From contig DLJZ01000012.1 in assembly GCA_002478865.1 (NCBI GenBank), positions 127,543-191,542 of the forward strand: DNA of 64,000 bases, read 5' to 3'. The translations under genes were made by a program, and so were the position numbers. How positions within the stretch are numbered: the stretch's first letter is position 1; every line of letters starts with the position of its first letter. A model generated the notes under the pieces. It saw only the letters and a program-made list of their open reading frames with translations, was not told where the DNA came from and made no database searches. This document shows positions 35,523 to 44,257 of the stretch, one piece after another. Origin of the DNA: Hungatella sp. UBA7603. Lineage in GTDB: Bacteria > Bacillota > Clostridia > Lachnospirales > Lachnospiraceae.

Positions 35523-36524
35523 TTAGTCCCAGAATCCTTTGAAATAGCGCTCATCCATGCCATCTCTTAATTTCTTCCAGTAATCAACATGATTGACATA
35601 CCACTCTACTGTTTTAGAAAGCCCAGTTGTTATATCATATTTAGGTTGCCAGCCAAGAGCTCGGAGTTTGTCGGTATTTAGACTGTAACGAAGATCATGG
35701 CCCGGTCTATCGTTGACATAACGAATAAGGGATTCATCTTTCCCCATAAGAGATAAAATCCGTTTTGTTAGATCTATATTAGTGACTTCCTGGGCACCTC
35801 CTACGTTATAAACCTCCCCGTTCTCACCATTCTTTATGACCTGGTAGATTCCGCTACAGTGATCCTTTACATAGAGCCAATCTCTAATCTGGCTGCCGTC
35901 ACCAAACACGGGAACCGGAATTTCCTCATAGAGATTGGTCACGAACAAAGGAATTACTTTTTCCGGGTATGCAAACGGGCCATAGGTATTGGAAGCTCTT
36001 GTAATACAAATAGGGAGGCCATAGGTTGCAAAATAGCTGTAAGCAAGGCGATCTCCCCCAGTCTTTGAGGCTGAGTAGGGATTTCTTGGCTTTAATTCCG
36101 ATGTCTCGTAAAAACTTCCCTCCTGTATCTGCCCATACACCTCATCCGTAGAGATCTGAATGAATTTTTCCAGAGTGTCACGTTTTTTTAATGCTTGCTC
36201 CAAGAGCACATATACGCCAATCACATCTGTCATTAAAAACCCCTGGGTGTTTCCAATGGAACGATCCACAGCAACCTCTGCTGCAAAATTGACCACAACC
36301 TGAATCCCTCCCATCAGCGTCTCTACCAGACTGGAATCGCAGATATCTCCTTTTACAAATGTAAAATCTTTCCGATCTATTACATCTGCCAGATTATCCA
36401 TGTTACCCGAATATGTAAGCTTATCCAGCACGGTCACATGGATATCCGTTTCCTTCTCATATAAATATTTCACGAAGTTTGAACCGATAAATCCGGCACC
36501 GCCAGTAACTAAATATTTTTTCAT
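35523..36524 (-). CDS. rmlB: dTDP-glucose 4,6-dehydratase
   Basis: 333 aa from the ATG at 36524 (7 nt from GGGAG). An ATG 6 nt upstream is too close to it. Converts dTDP-glucose to dTDP-4-keto-6-deoxyglucose using bound NAD. GGAGFIGSNF near the start, FAAEVAVDRSIGN, ISTDEVYGQIQEGSF (TDEVYG carries catalytic Thr-Asp-Glu), YSASKTGGDRLAYSYF, and RPGHDLRYSLN at the end. It acts on the RmlA product. Confidence 0.93.
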   Translation of the reverse strand: MKKYLVTGGAGFIGSNFVKYLYEKETDIHVTVLDKLTYSGNMDNLADVIDRKDFTFVKGDICDSSLVETLMGGIQVVVNFAAEVAVDRSIGNTQGFLMTDVIGVYVLLEQALKKRDTLEKFIQISTDEVYGQIQEGSFYETSELKPRNPYSASKTGGDRLAYSYFATYGLPICITRASNTYGPFAYPEKVIPLFVTNLYEEIPVPVFGDGSQIRDWLYVKDHCSGIYQVIKNGENGEVYNVGGAQEVTNIDLTKRILSLMGKDESLIRYVNDRPGHDLRYSLNTDKLRALGWQPKYDITTGLSKTVEWYVNHVDYWKKLRDGMDERYFKGFWD

Positions 36525-36526
36525 CT

Positions 36527-37753
36527 TCATTCTCCCTCGTATTTTCTATATAATATGCTGGCATTATGCCCTCCAAAGCCAAAGGAATTAGAGATTGCCA
36601 TCTTTACTTCTTTTTTGACCGGAAGATTGGGTACGTAATTTAAATCCAGGTCCGGGTCTGGTTCCCTGTAATTAATAGTGGGAGTAATGATGCCACGATC
36701 CATAGTCAAAACGGTAACAATTCCCTCAATGACACCGGAAGCCCCCACCGTATGGCCAATCATGGATTTGGTTGAGGATACATAAATGTCACTGGCATGG
36801 GAGCCAAAACAGGATTTGATTGCCATCGTCTCGTATTTGTCATTTAAATAGGTAGAGGTGCCGTGGGCATTGATATAATCAATGTCTTCTGGATTCACAC
36901 CAGCCTGATCCATGGCAAGCTTCATGGTCTTTGCCATCATGACGCCATCTGCTTCCGGTGCGGTAATATCTCCCGCGTCACTTGTGATAGCACAGCCCCC
37001 TATTTCTGCATAAATTCTGGCATTTCGTTTCTTTGCATGTGCTTCTGATTCTAATATCATAATACCAGCTCCCTCTCCCATTACAAATCCATCTCGGTTT
37101 TTGGAGAATGGACAGCAGGCAGTTTCCGGCGCTTCATTCTTAACGGAAAGGGTCATAATCTGGTTGAAACCTTTGATATAATCTTTTTGAATGTGTGAAT
37201 CAGCGCCCCCTGTAATGACCACATCCACAAAGCCGGAATGGATCAACTGCTGACCCAATGCAATGGCATAAGCGGATGAGGCACAGGCGGTGGATACATT
37301 AAAATTGGGACCCTTGAGCCCGTATCGGATGGAGATCCATGCACTGGGAGCATTGGGCATGGATTTGACAATGCTGTTGCTTTCTGATTGTTCCTTTTCC
37401 GTGTCACTATAAGCAGTCGTAACGATTCCCAAAATCACTGCCACACGGCTCTTGTCACAGGAATCAAAATCAATTCCGCTATCTTTGACCGCCTCATCCG
37501 CCGCCACTAATGCCATCTGGGTTAAACGGGTCATCTTGCCCCGTTCCCTCTTTTTAATCAGCTCTTTTGCTTTTTCTAAAAAGCTATTATCTACCTGGGC
37601 AGCAATTTTTGTCTCTAATTCAGAAGGATCAAACAGAGTGATGGGTCTTACTCCAGAAGTTCCCTCAAGCATTTTATGAAAGCTTTCTTCCATGGTGTTC
37701 CCTAACGCATTAATCATTCCCATACCTGTAATCACAGTCTTATTCTCTTTCAT
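36527..37753 (-). CDS. Beta-ketoacyl-ACP synthase II-type (FabF-like)
   Basis: 408 aa from the ATG at 37753, after GGGGGTATTC. A longer reading into the dehydrogenase gene is rejected. The complete Cys-His-His triad is Cys157 in STACASSAYA, His297 in NAHGTSTYLND and His334 in SMIGHTVGASG. It should condense acyl chains with malonyl-ACP. As the only intact KAS II in the operon it is the best candidate for chain extension. Confidence 0.92.
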   Translation of the reverse strand: MKENKTVITGMGMINALGNTMEESFHKMLEGTSGVRPITLFDPSELETKIAAQVDNSFLEKAKELIKKRERGKMTRLTQMALVAADEAVKDSGIDFDSCDKSRVAVILGIVTTAYSDTEKEQSESNSIVKSMPNAPSAWISIRYGLKGPNFNVSTACASSAYAIALGQQLIHSGFVDVVITGGADSHIQKDYIKGFNQIMTLSVKNEAPETACCPFSKNRDGFVMGEGAGIMILESEAHAKKRNARIYAEIGGCAITSDAGDITAPEADGVMMAKTMKLAMDQAGVNPEDIDYINAHGTSTYLNDKYETMAIKSCFGSHASDIYVSSTKSMIGHTVGASGVIEGIVTVLTMDRGIITPTINYREPDPDLDLNYVPNLPVKKEVKMAISNSFGFGGHNASILYRKYEGE

Positions 37754-37763
37754 GAATACCCCC

Positions 37764-38870
37764 CTATGTTTCACGAAATACGTTAAAATCTGATGGACAA
37801 AACAATGGATCCAAAGTCTTTTTATATGCTTCAATTAAGGTTTCTAACAACGTATCCTCCTGAAGTTCTTCGTAAAGAGCTTTTAACGAAGCGGACAAGC
37901 CTAAGACTTCCTGAATGCTATCCTCAAACTGCTTTCTGTCTAAAAAGGGATCCCTCATGTACCGTGCAATTTCATTGAGCAAAAATGAAAGAAATTTTAT
38001 CCCGTATGCCTCATATTGTTCTGCCCTGCTTTCCGTAATTGCAATCTCTTTCCTATGAGGGTCTTCCAAGGACAAAAGTCCCTCTCCACTTCTACCATCT
38101 TTTCCTTGTTTCATTAAGTTAGTTATTTGTAACAAAAGTGGTTGATAAAGGGGCACATGAAGTTCGTCCGGCAAATTGATAAGGCACTGAGATATGATTG
38201 GGAAACCAGTTGAATCCACCATCTCAAAGATTCCAAAGAGAAGCACCTGCTTTGTGATTCCATCAAGTTCTTTTAAGGTCAGTTCCCCATCAAAAGACAA
38301 CTTATAGGTATATGCCGCCAGTGAGATCAAAAGCTTTGATAACACCAGGCGGTTTTCTCCCCTTAATAGAAGAGGTTTTCTGCCAGCCATAGAAAGGAAT
38401 TTAACCATCTCATTGACCGTCTCCTCACTTGTATCTGGACCTACATTTACTTCTACCGTGGAAATCACTTTTAATGGATAGAAAAAGTGAAGCCCCAGGC
38501 ACCGTTCTTTTGCCTTTCCATAGTAAAACACATCCGTTACGTCAAGAGAAGAGGAATTGGTTGCAAAGATACAAGTATCTTTTGCAATCTCTTCCAGACG
38601 TTGAAAGATCTCCTGCTTCACGTTTAAATCTTCTATGACAGTCTCTATAATTACATCACAATCTGCTAAGTCTGCCAGACTGTCTGTGATCTTAGGAGTT
38701 TCTTTGCTCATAGTCTGTGAGTCTCTTTTTAGTATCTTCTGGGTTTTCTTTGTGATTTTCTCTATCTGTTCCGGGCTTTTTGATACCAATATGACACTGC
38801 ATTCACACCCGATCAAGGAATAGAAAATATCCTGTCCCATTCTTCCTGATCCAACGATTCCTATTGTCAT
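37764..38870 (-). CDS. 3-hydroxyacyl-CoA dehydrogenase-like protein
   Basis: 368 aa. N-terminal NAD fold with GIVGSGRMGQDI, then the HAD C-terminal domain twice. Catalytic His128 (GLHFFYPLK) and Glu140 (STVEV) are kept, but the HFFNP Asn is Tyr and the usual Asn of the GFVxNRLL motif is Ser178 (RLVLSKLL). No FabG-type reductase is encoded in the operon, so this protein may perform ketoreduction, run in the reverse of beta-oxidation. Activity is uncertain given these changes. Confidence 0.82.
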   Translation of the reverse strand: MTIGIVGSGRMGQDIFYSLIGCECSVILVSKSPEQIEKITKKTQKILKRDSQTMSKETPKITDSLADLADCDVIIETVIEDLNVKQEIFQRLEEIAKDTCIFATNSSSLDVTDVFYYGKAKERCLGLHFFYPLKVISTVEVNVGPDTSEETVNEMVKFLSMAGRKPLLLRGENRLVLSKLLISLAAYTYKLSFDGELTLKELDGITKQVLLFGIFEMVDSTGFPIISQCLINLPDELHVPLYQPLLLQITNLMKQGKDGRSGEGLLSLEDPHRKEIAITESRAEQYEAYGIKFLSFLLNEIARYMRDPFLDRKQFEDSIQEVLGLSASLKALYEELQEDTLLETLIEAYKKTLDPLFCPSDFNVFRET

Positions 38871-38877
38871 ACGTTTC

Positions 38878-40275
38878 CTATTCTACCAGTAGGTCACTTC
38901 CGTATTTTTGGCGATATTCATCCCCTGCAAGTTTACTGGTCTTATATAATTTTCCAACCTGTTCATAAAATTTGGCTTCCGGCAACACCGTTTCTACCAC
39001 TGCATTGGTTAAGTTGTAATAATCCAGGTTGTGATTGATAATGTCTTTTTTCATGGTCTCATAAAGATCCGTTCCAGGGAATGGGGTAAGTACCGTAAAG
39101 CCGGCATGATAAATGGGGTTATCGTTTACAAACTGAGCAACCCGGTCAAAATCCGATTCCTCATATTCTGGTCTTACAATGTAATTGCCGTTGACTAAGA
39201 TGCCAAGGCTGTTTAAAAACTTTAGGGCACTGGAGATATTCTCAATGGTATTTTGTTTGTTATACGCTTCTAACTCTTCATTGCTGGTGGCCTCTAATCC
39301 ACAAATTGTGATCCGAAGTCCTGCTTTTACAGCAAGCTCAATAATATCTGGATGCCGAATCACGGTATCCGTCCTCACATCCGCCAAATAATAATGGTTA
39401 TTTAGCCCTTCTTCAATAATTCTGGTAAATAAAAGTCTGGCCTTTTTAATGTCACCAAAGGTATTGGCATCGCAGAAACGAATAATAGGATATTCATCCA
39501 TTGTCTTTAATTCCCGGATAATGCATTCCACATCTTTGTGAAAATACCGTCCGCCAGTGGTCTGCCAGATGCTGCAAAAGTTACATTTGTGAGTGCACCC
39601 CTGAGAGGTACTGATATAGTGGATCTTTTTTCCCATCTGGCGAATGGTATAATTATATTTATCCGTCAGCTTCCGGTTTGGCATAACAGTATCCAAAATA
39701 TGCTGTTCCTTAATATCTTCTGTCGTAAGGCTGCAAATGGACTGGGTATAGAAAAGGCTTGTCCCCTTATTAAGCCCAAGTCCCGGTATCTTACTAAAAT
39801 CTGCCAGCCAGCCATCAGACTTAAACATCTCTATCATTTTCTTAAAGCTGTATTTACCAATTCCAACGGTAACAAGATCAGCCTTGGAACCTGCAAACGA
39901 ATCAGGACAGAGGGTGGGATGGATACCGCCTACCATGGTTAAAATATTCTTATTATATTCTTTTGTCATGTTCAAGATCTTTAATACGGAATTATACTGT
40001 GCCGTAATGCAGGTGACTCCCACAAAATCAGGAGAAAACCGCTTTAACTCCTCCATATAAGCCTGGGCAAAATCGTACCCTTCGGTATTATCCTCTTCCG
40101 TCTTTTGATCCATGATCACCACTTCATCATCAGGCACCATACTTGCCAGCTCATTTAGAGCCAGAGGCGGCCCCACCATGACTCTTCGACCAAAGGATTT
40201 TCTTACTGCATCGTCAGCAAAATCAAACATACGAAAAACTCTGGGAATGGGAGGATTTACCAATAATATTTTCAT
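38878..40275 (-). CDS. B12-domain-type radical SAM protein (BchE/HpnJ-like)
   Basis: 465 aa. The N-terminal 1-190 resembles the cobalamin-binding fold of this class (ILLVNPPIPR, VMVGPPLALNELASMVPD, GFVGV-like DFVGVTCITAQY, VGGIHPTLCP), but I see no DxHxxG cobalamin-ligand motif. The radical SAM cluster is CTHKCNFC (about 228-235). Later IVRPEYEESDFDRV and LTPFPGTDLYE are typical. Possible roles are methylation, ring closure or C-C bond chemistry on the acyl chain. The substrate is unknown. Confidence 0.82.
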   Translation of the reverse strand: MKILLVNPPIPRVFRMFDFADDAVRKSFGRRVMVGPPLALNELASMVPDDEVVIMDQKTEEDNTEGYDFAQAYMEELKRFSPDFVGVTCITAQYNSVLKILNMTKEYNKNILTMVGGIHPTLCPDSFAGSKADLVTVGIGKYSFKKMIEMFKSDGWLADFSKIPGLGLNKGTSLFYTQSICSLTTEDIKEQHILDTVMPNRKLTDKYNYTIRQMGKKIHYISTSQGCTHKCNFCSIWQTTGGRYFHKDVECIIRELKTMDEYPIIRFCDANTFGDIKKARLLFTRIIEEGLNNHYYLADVRTDTVIRHPDIIELAVKAGLRITICGLEATSNEELEAYNKQNTIENISSALKFLNSLGILVNGNYIVRPEYEESDFDRVAQFVNDNPIYHAGFTVLTPFPGTDLYETMKKDIINHNLDYYNLTNAVVETVLPEAKFYEQVGKLYKTSKLAGDEYRQKYGSDLLVE

Positions 40276-40290
40276 GTCCTGTTCCTCACT

Positions 40291-41403
40291 TTATATTTTT
40301 CTTAATGTAAAACCTGCCTGCATAAATTTACTCACCTCCATAACAAAGCTAAATATCAAATCTCCGCTCTGGTAGGTGTGCTCCTTTAACAGGTTATCAA
40401 TGGAAATAAGAGCGGCAGGAGGACCTGCATACCCAACATCTTCAATGGCACTGTAAAACTGATCTTTTCGGATGCCAAGTCCAAGGCATTCTTCAATAAT
40501 CAGTTCTCTTACAAATTTTGATGGCATATTTACTACAAAATGCTTTAAGTCTTTTAGATCAATATCTTTTTCGTTTATCATTCGTATCAATGCATTGTGA
40601 AAGATGGATTTTCCATTTTCCTCCATCGCATAGTCCCGCATCTCATTTAGATAAATCTGACGAATATGATGGTAGCCATTTTGATAGTCCTCGTTAGGAT
40701 TGGTCCAGTGGTAGGGATAGCTGTTCCCCATGGCTGATCGCTTTTTGCTGCCAGTGGATTCAAAGTAGGTATCTTCTAAATACAGGCCCTCCTTTTCATC
40801 TTTCACTGCAGAAAACACCATAGCCCCTGCCCCATCGCAAAGATACCAACGAAGGAATATGTCTTCTTTGGTAATTAGACTCTGATTATAAAATTCTGGA
40901 ATAAAACAGGAACTTGCCACACTAGAGGAGATAACAAGTGCATTCTTATATTCCCCTGAAGCCAGCATGACATGGGCCAACTTAATCGCTTTATAAACAG
41001 AGGTGCAGTTGGAATGAATGTGGATTTCACCACACAAGTCAATTCCCAGCTCTTCCTGAATTCTGGTGGTAATGGGCGGAATCTGGTGGGAAAAAGCACC
41101 ACCATATATTAAAAGATCAATATCCTTTGCTAATACGCCTGCATCTTCCATGGCTTTTTTAGCCGCTTTGACGGACATGGTCAAATTATCATCGGTAAAT
41201 GTCCTTGTCTCATTGTCAAAGGCATAGTAGCAGTGGTTGATCCCGAGCATCTCTTTAATAATGGGCTGAACTCTTTCTGCCCAGTTTTTAATCTTTTTAG
41301 GTGCCTCTTGAAATTCTCCCAGATAATGATTGATTTCGTCAAAATCAATCGGATCCCCTGGAAGATATGTACCTACGCCGGATAACTTTACATTGATTGC
41401 CAT
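40291..41403 (-). CDS. KAS III-like protein lacking catalytic His and Asn
   Basis: 370 aa thiolase-fold protein. The nucleophile Cys133 is present (HIHSNCTSVYKAIK). At the site of the FabH His (PHQAN) it has VNMPS (Asn292), and at the Asn (GNTSAAS) it has VGYAGPPA (Tyr325). It therefore cannot decarboxylate malonyl in the usual way. KAS III-like acyltransferases such as CerJ show similar departures. A role in acyl transfer to a sugar or other acceptor is inferred. AAGGGAGTCAAGTCG precedes the ATG. Confidence 0.85.
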   Translation of the reverse strand: MAINVKLSGVGTYLPGDPIDFDEINHYLGEFQEAPKKIKNWAERVQPIIKEMLGINHCYYAFDNETRTFTDDNLTMSVKAAKKAMEDAGVLAKDIDLLIYGGAFSHQIPPITTRIQEELGIDLCGEIHIHSNCTSVYKAIKLAHVMLASGEYKNALVISSSVASSCFIPEFYNQSLITKEDIFLRWYLCDGAGAMVFSAVKDEKEGLYLEDTYFESTGSKKRSAMGNSYPYHWTNPNEDYQNGYHHIRQIYLNEMRDYAMEENGKSIFHNALIRMINEKDIDLKDLKHFVVNMPSKFVRELIIEECLGLGIRKDQFYSAIEDVGYAGPPAALISIDNLLKEHTYQSGDLIFSFVMEVSKFMQAGFTLRKI

Positions 41404-41420
41404 CGACTTGACTCCCTTCT

Positions 41421-42128
41421 CTAACTAAAATAGTATTCTTTAAACCCATCTAAGAAATGAAACCGGTTGGCAAAACTATAATCACTGCAATGTTCATTGA
41501 TAAAGGCAATGAGCTTTCTTGCACAATCCAATGAGTTTTTTCTCTGTACCAGAAGGTCAATCATTCCCATCTGCTTTGCCTCCCTAGAATCAATCAGGCT
41601 TCCCTTTACAATCATCTCATAGGCATGAAAGAAACCTGCTTCTTCAGAAAGTCTTAAGGTTCCGTTTACCCCTGGCAAAAGTCCAAAGGTGGATTCTGGC
41701 AGTCCAAGCCTGGCACCTAATTCACAAATTCTTATATGAGAAGATAATGCCAGTTCAAATCCAGAACCAATGCAGAAACCTCCAATGGCGCTGACCACCG
41801 GAATCTTCATATGAAAGAGCCTCATAAAGCTCTCTTTACAATCCAAATACCATTCCGGATAATGGGTCACCGCTCCATCTTCTACTGTAGTATGAGAACT
41901 AATGAACTCTAGCAGCTCTCCAACATCCGCCCCGGAACTAAAATGCCTTCCGCTCCCATATATGATGATCCCAGAAGCATTGGTGGATAAGACATACTCC
42001 TTTATAACCATAGAAATTTCTATGAGAAACTGGGATTTCATTTTATTGGCTGGGGGCATATTAATGCAGAGATACGCTATACCCTCTGATTCTTCATATA
42101 TAATAGTCTCAAATTCATATCTCATCAC
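41421..42128 (-). CDS. Enoyl-CoA hydratase/isomerase family (crotonase)
   Basis: 235 aa crotonase. Oxyanion-hole segments FSSGADVGELLEFI and AIGGFCIGSGFELALSSHIRI are followed by ARLGLPESTFGLLPGVNGTLRLSEEAG, with the expected Glu. It may hydrate, dehydrate or isomerise acyl-CoA or acyl-ACP. It overlaps the next gene by 4 nt. One of two intact crotonases in the operon. Confidence 0.88.
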   Translation of the reverse strand: MMRYEFETIIYEESEGIAYLCINMPPANKMKSQFLIEISMVIKEYVLSTNASGIIIYGSGRHFSSGADVGELLEFISSHTTVEDGAVTHYPEWYLDCKESFMRLFHMKIPVVSAIGGFCIGSGFELALSSHIRICELGARLGLPESTFGLLPGVNGTLRLSEEAGFFHAYEMIVKGSLIDSREAKQMGMIDLLVQRKNSLDCARKLIAFINEHCSDYSFANRFHFLDGFKEYYFS

Positions 42129-42742
42129 TTCTTATCTTCCTCAGTTTTCAAAAGGGCCAGTTGACAAAAACAACTAGGTTCCGGATCGGTTATGAGTGTC
42201 TTGCCAAACAGACAGCAGTCTTTATAAGCATTCATACAGCTTTTGATCCCATAAAGCTGTTCTCCCGTCCTATCCATTGTAAGACTTTGGATTTCTAGTT
42301 CCAGATCTTCCCTTAAGCTTTCTTTTCTTAAAAGAGCATTGGCAAAACCGTAGCTCATGAGTTCCTCATAATTTAGGATCCCGGCTTCCTTTCCCAGTGA
42401 AGTTTTGGGAGAAAATAACAGGTGGAGAAATCGGAGACCATTTTCATGTTTCGGATCATATCGCAAAGCCCCACCCTCGGAGATAAAACACAGATCAAAA
42501 ACATACATCTTCTCGTATAGACTCATGGAAAATTCGCAGTCAATGATAAGAATCGATATGATATAAGGATCTAGAAGAATTCTTTTTACCTGCTCAAATT
42601 CTGTGTCTTCCATGGCACTAAAACAGTCTTTTTTCAGATGCAAAACTATGGTGTTTCTCTCCCCCATCTCAGTGGTTTCGCTTACAAGTAACGCCAGATC
42701 ACTGACCGTTTTAATTTGGCAGATTAACAAATGCTTGTCCAT
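42125..42742 (-). CDS. Degenerate crotonase-like protein
   Basis: 205 aa from the ATG at 42742 (after GGGGGG). Recognition is by shape. The C-terminal LSYGFAN-type segment (EELMSYGFANALLRKESLREDLELEIQSLT) and following helices match the crotonase end, but the FSxGxD and GGxGxxL signatures are missing. It lies between an intact crotonase and the hotdog gene. Possibly a non-catalytic partner of a neighbouring crotonase in a mixed trimer. Family assignment is tentative. Confidence 0.5.
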   Translation of the reverse strand: MDKHLLICQIKTVSDLALLVSETTEMGERNTIVLHLKKDCFSAMEDTEFEQVKRILLDPYIISILIIDCEFSMSLYEKMYVFDLCFISEGGALRYDPKHENGLRFLHLLFSPKTSLGKEAGILNYEELMSYGFANALLRKESLREDLELEIQSLTMDRTGEQLYGIKSCMNAYKDCCLFGKTLITDPEPSCFCQLALLKTEEDKK

Positions 42743-42746
42743 CAAA

Positions 42747-43172
42747 TCATTCCCCCCTATGGGCTATGATTGGTTCTTCGGCTAAAAAAACTTCTTTGAT
42801 ATGAGGTGGAATATCATATACAAGGCGATCCTCAGACACTAAAAGCATCTTTACCTTTGCTTTCATCATGGTAGATTTTCGATCGCTACACACTGCTTTA
42901 TGATCTGATACAATATAGTTATTTTCAATCCAGTAACGGCTGGTTATGACAAACTTATCGAATAGCTTCAATTCTTTAATGTATTTAACGTTTACCTCTA
43001 TGACAACCGGATATAGCTTTTCCCGTTCTAAGTCCTCCATCATGGAAAATTCACGAAAAAAATTCCAGCGCACGGTTTCTAGATAGTTTAGATAAACGGA
43101 ATTATTTACATGTTTGAATGAATCCAGTTCATGTCCCTGAACTTCAAACCAACACTGATTGGTTAAAATAAT
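42747..43172 (-). CDS. Hotdog-fold acyl-CoA/ACP thioesterase (YbgC/4HBT type), probable ATT start
   Basis: The frame before the first GTG (43073) encodes the family's core signature: Asp-Ser-Phe-Lys then HVNNSVYLNYLE, so the gene must begin upstream. In that frame there is no ATG, GTG or TTG after the last stop. The only plausible starts are ATT codons at 43172 or 43169, placed 5-8 nt after AGGAG. Starting at 43172 gives 141 aa, the family length, with Asp17 and His21 in the expected places. It would release or proofread acyl chains. The start overlaps the crotonase stop region. Confidence 0.7.
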   Translation of the reverse strand: MILTNQCWFEVQGHELDSFKHVNNSVYLNYLETVRWNFFREFSMMEDLEREKLYPVVIEVNVKYIKELKLFDKFVITSRYWIENNYIVSDHKAVCSDRKSTMMKAKVKMLLVSEDRLVYDIPPHIKEVFLAEEPIIAHRGE

Positions 43173-43173
43173 A

Positions 43174-43932
43174 TCATCTCCTGTCCAATCCCATATCCAT
43201 GGTTTTTATCAGCTCCGTAAAATATTTACTCTCTTTTTCGTACATGGGCCAGTGATCAGTTCGTGGCTGATTCATCACGTCATCCAAGTATTCCATTTGT
43301 TTGCCAGAGCAGTGTTTCACCATTTCCTCAATCAGCTCTACGGCTTTTTGAAATGCTTCCTTTTTACCAGTTATCTCATCTGCCAGACCAATACGCATTG
43401 CTTCCTCACTGGATATGATATTTCCTGATGAAATAAGTTGCTTTGCAGCCCTCTGCCCAATTAGTGCAGGAAGTCTTATGGTCCCTCCAAATCCAGGCAA
43501 CAGACCTAACGTGACTTCCGGAAAGGAAAACAAAGCATTTTCTGACGCCAGTCGGTAATTGCAGCTAAGAGCAATCTCAAGCCCAGCTCCAAAGCAGGCA
43601 CCTTCGATTGCAGCCACTGTTATAAGAGGTAGCGCTTCTATATAAGATAAGATCTTCTTACCCTCATTCAGCTCTTTTTCCAGGATCTCTGGACAGTCTT
43701 TATATTCCCTGATCCGGTTTACATTGGCACCTTTACTGAAGTTTCTTCCTTCTCCAGTAAATATTAATCCCTTAAACTGATTCGTATTAAGCCACTGTTT
43801 CAGTTGAAAAAGATCCAGAAAGACAGCTTGATCCACCAAATTATCTCTTCCATTATGTAATCTTAGAACGCCGATGCTTTCTCCCACGGTATCATATTTC
43901 ACCATGGGAGCAATCTCTGTGTTCATGATCAT
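43174..43932 (-). CDS. Enoyl-CoA hydratase/isomerase family (crotonase)
   Basis: 252 aa. FTGEGRNFSKGANVNRIREY and AIEGACFGAGLEIALSCNYRLAS form the oxyanion hole; FSFPEVTLGLLPGFGGTIRLPALIG and SSEEAMRIGLADEI are standard. A good candidate for dehydrating the hydroxyacyl chain. Its stop overlaps an ATG (ATGA) in front of the hotdog gene. The ACP gene upstream ends 4 nt inside it. Confidence 0.9.
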   Translation of the reverse strand: MIMNTEIAPMVKYDTVGESIGVLRLHNGRDNLVDQAVFLDLFQLKQWLNTNQFKGLIFTGEGRNFSKGANVNRIREYKDCPEILEKELNEGKKILSYIEALPLITVAAIEGACFGAGLEIALSCNYRLASENALFSFPEVTLGLLPGFGGTIRLPALIGQRAAKQLISSGNIISSEEAMRIGLADEITGKKEAFQKAVELIEEMVKHCSGKQMEYLDDVMNQPRTDHWPMYEKESKYFTELIKTMDMGLDRR

Positions 43933-44234
43933 AACACCTCTACAATATCGTTTTCCTTTTCATAAACCAGATAAGCAGTCTCAACCACTTCTTTGATGGT
44001 ATTTGCCGGATTTTTAAGTAGATATTTTCCGATGTTCTGCATCTGGATGTTTAAGCTGTATTTCTTTTTTAATTGCTCAATCATCTCGACAAACATAAGG
44101 GAATCTCCATCTAAATCATCAATTACAGATAAATCTCCCTTAAGCTCTGTTACGGGAACCTCACATTCATCCGCTAAAAATGAGTACACCATCTCTTTGA
44201 TTTCTTTTTTTGTCTCTTCATTTAATTGTCTCAT
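43929..44234 (-). CDS. Acyl carrier protein
   Basis: 101 aa from the ATG at 44234, after AAAGGAGATACCT. The longer reading overlaps the membrane-protein gene. Phosphopantetheine site Ser45 in DLDGDSLMFVEM, flanked by an acidic helix. It carries the growing chain on the 4'-phosphopantetheine arm added by the operon PPTase. Confidence 0.9.
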   Translation of the reverse strand: MRQLNEETKKEIKEMVYSFLADECEVPVTELKGDLSVIDDLDGDSLMFVEMIEQLKKKYSLNIQMQNIGKYLLKNPANTIKEVVETAYLVYEKENDIVEVL

Positions 44235-44257
44235 AGGTATCTCCTTTGTTCTTTTCA

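Noticed and set aside
42747..43073. Hotdog thioesterase starting at GTG 43073
   Set aside because: It omits the HVNN active-site segment, which is encoded in the same frame just upstream.
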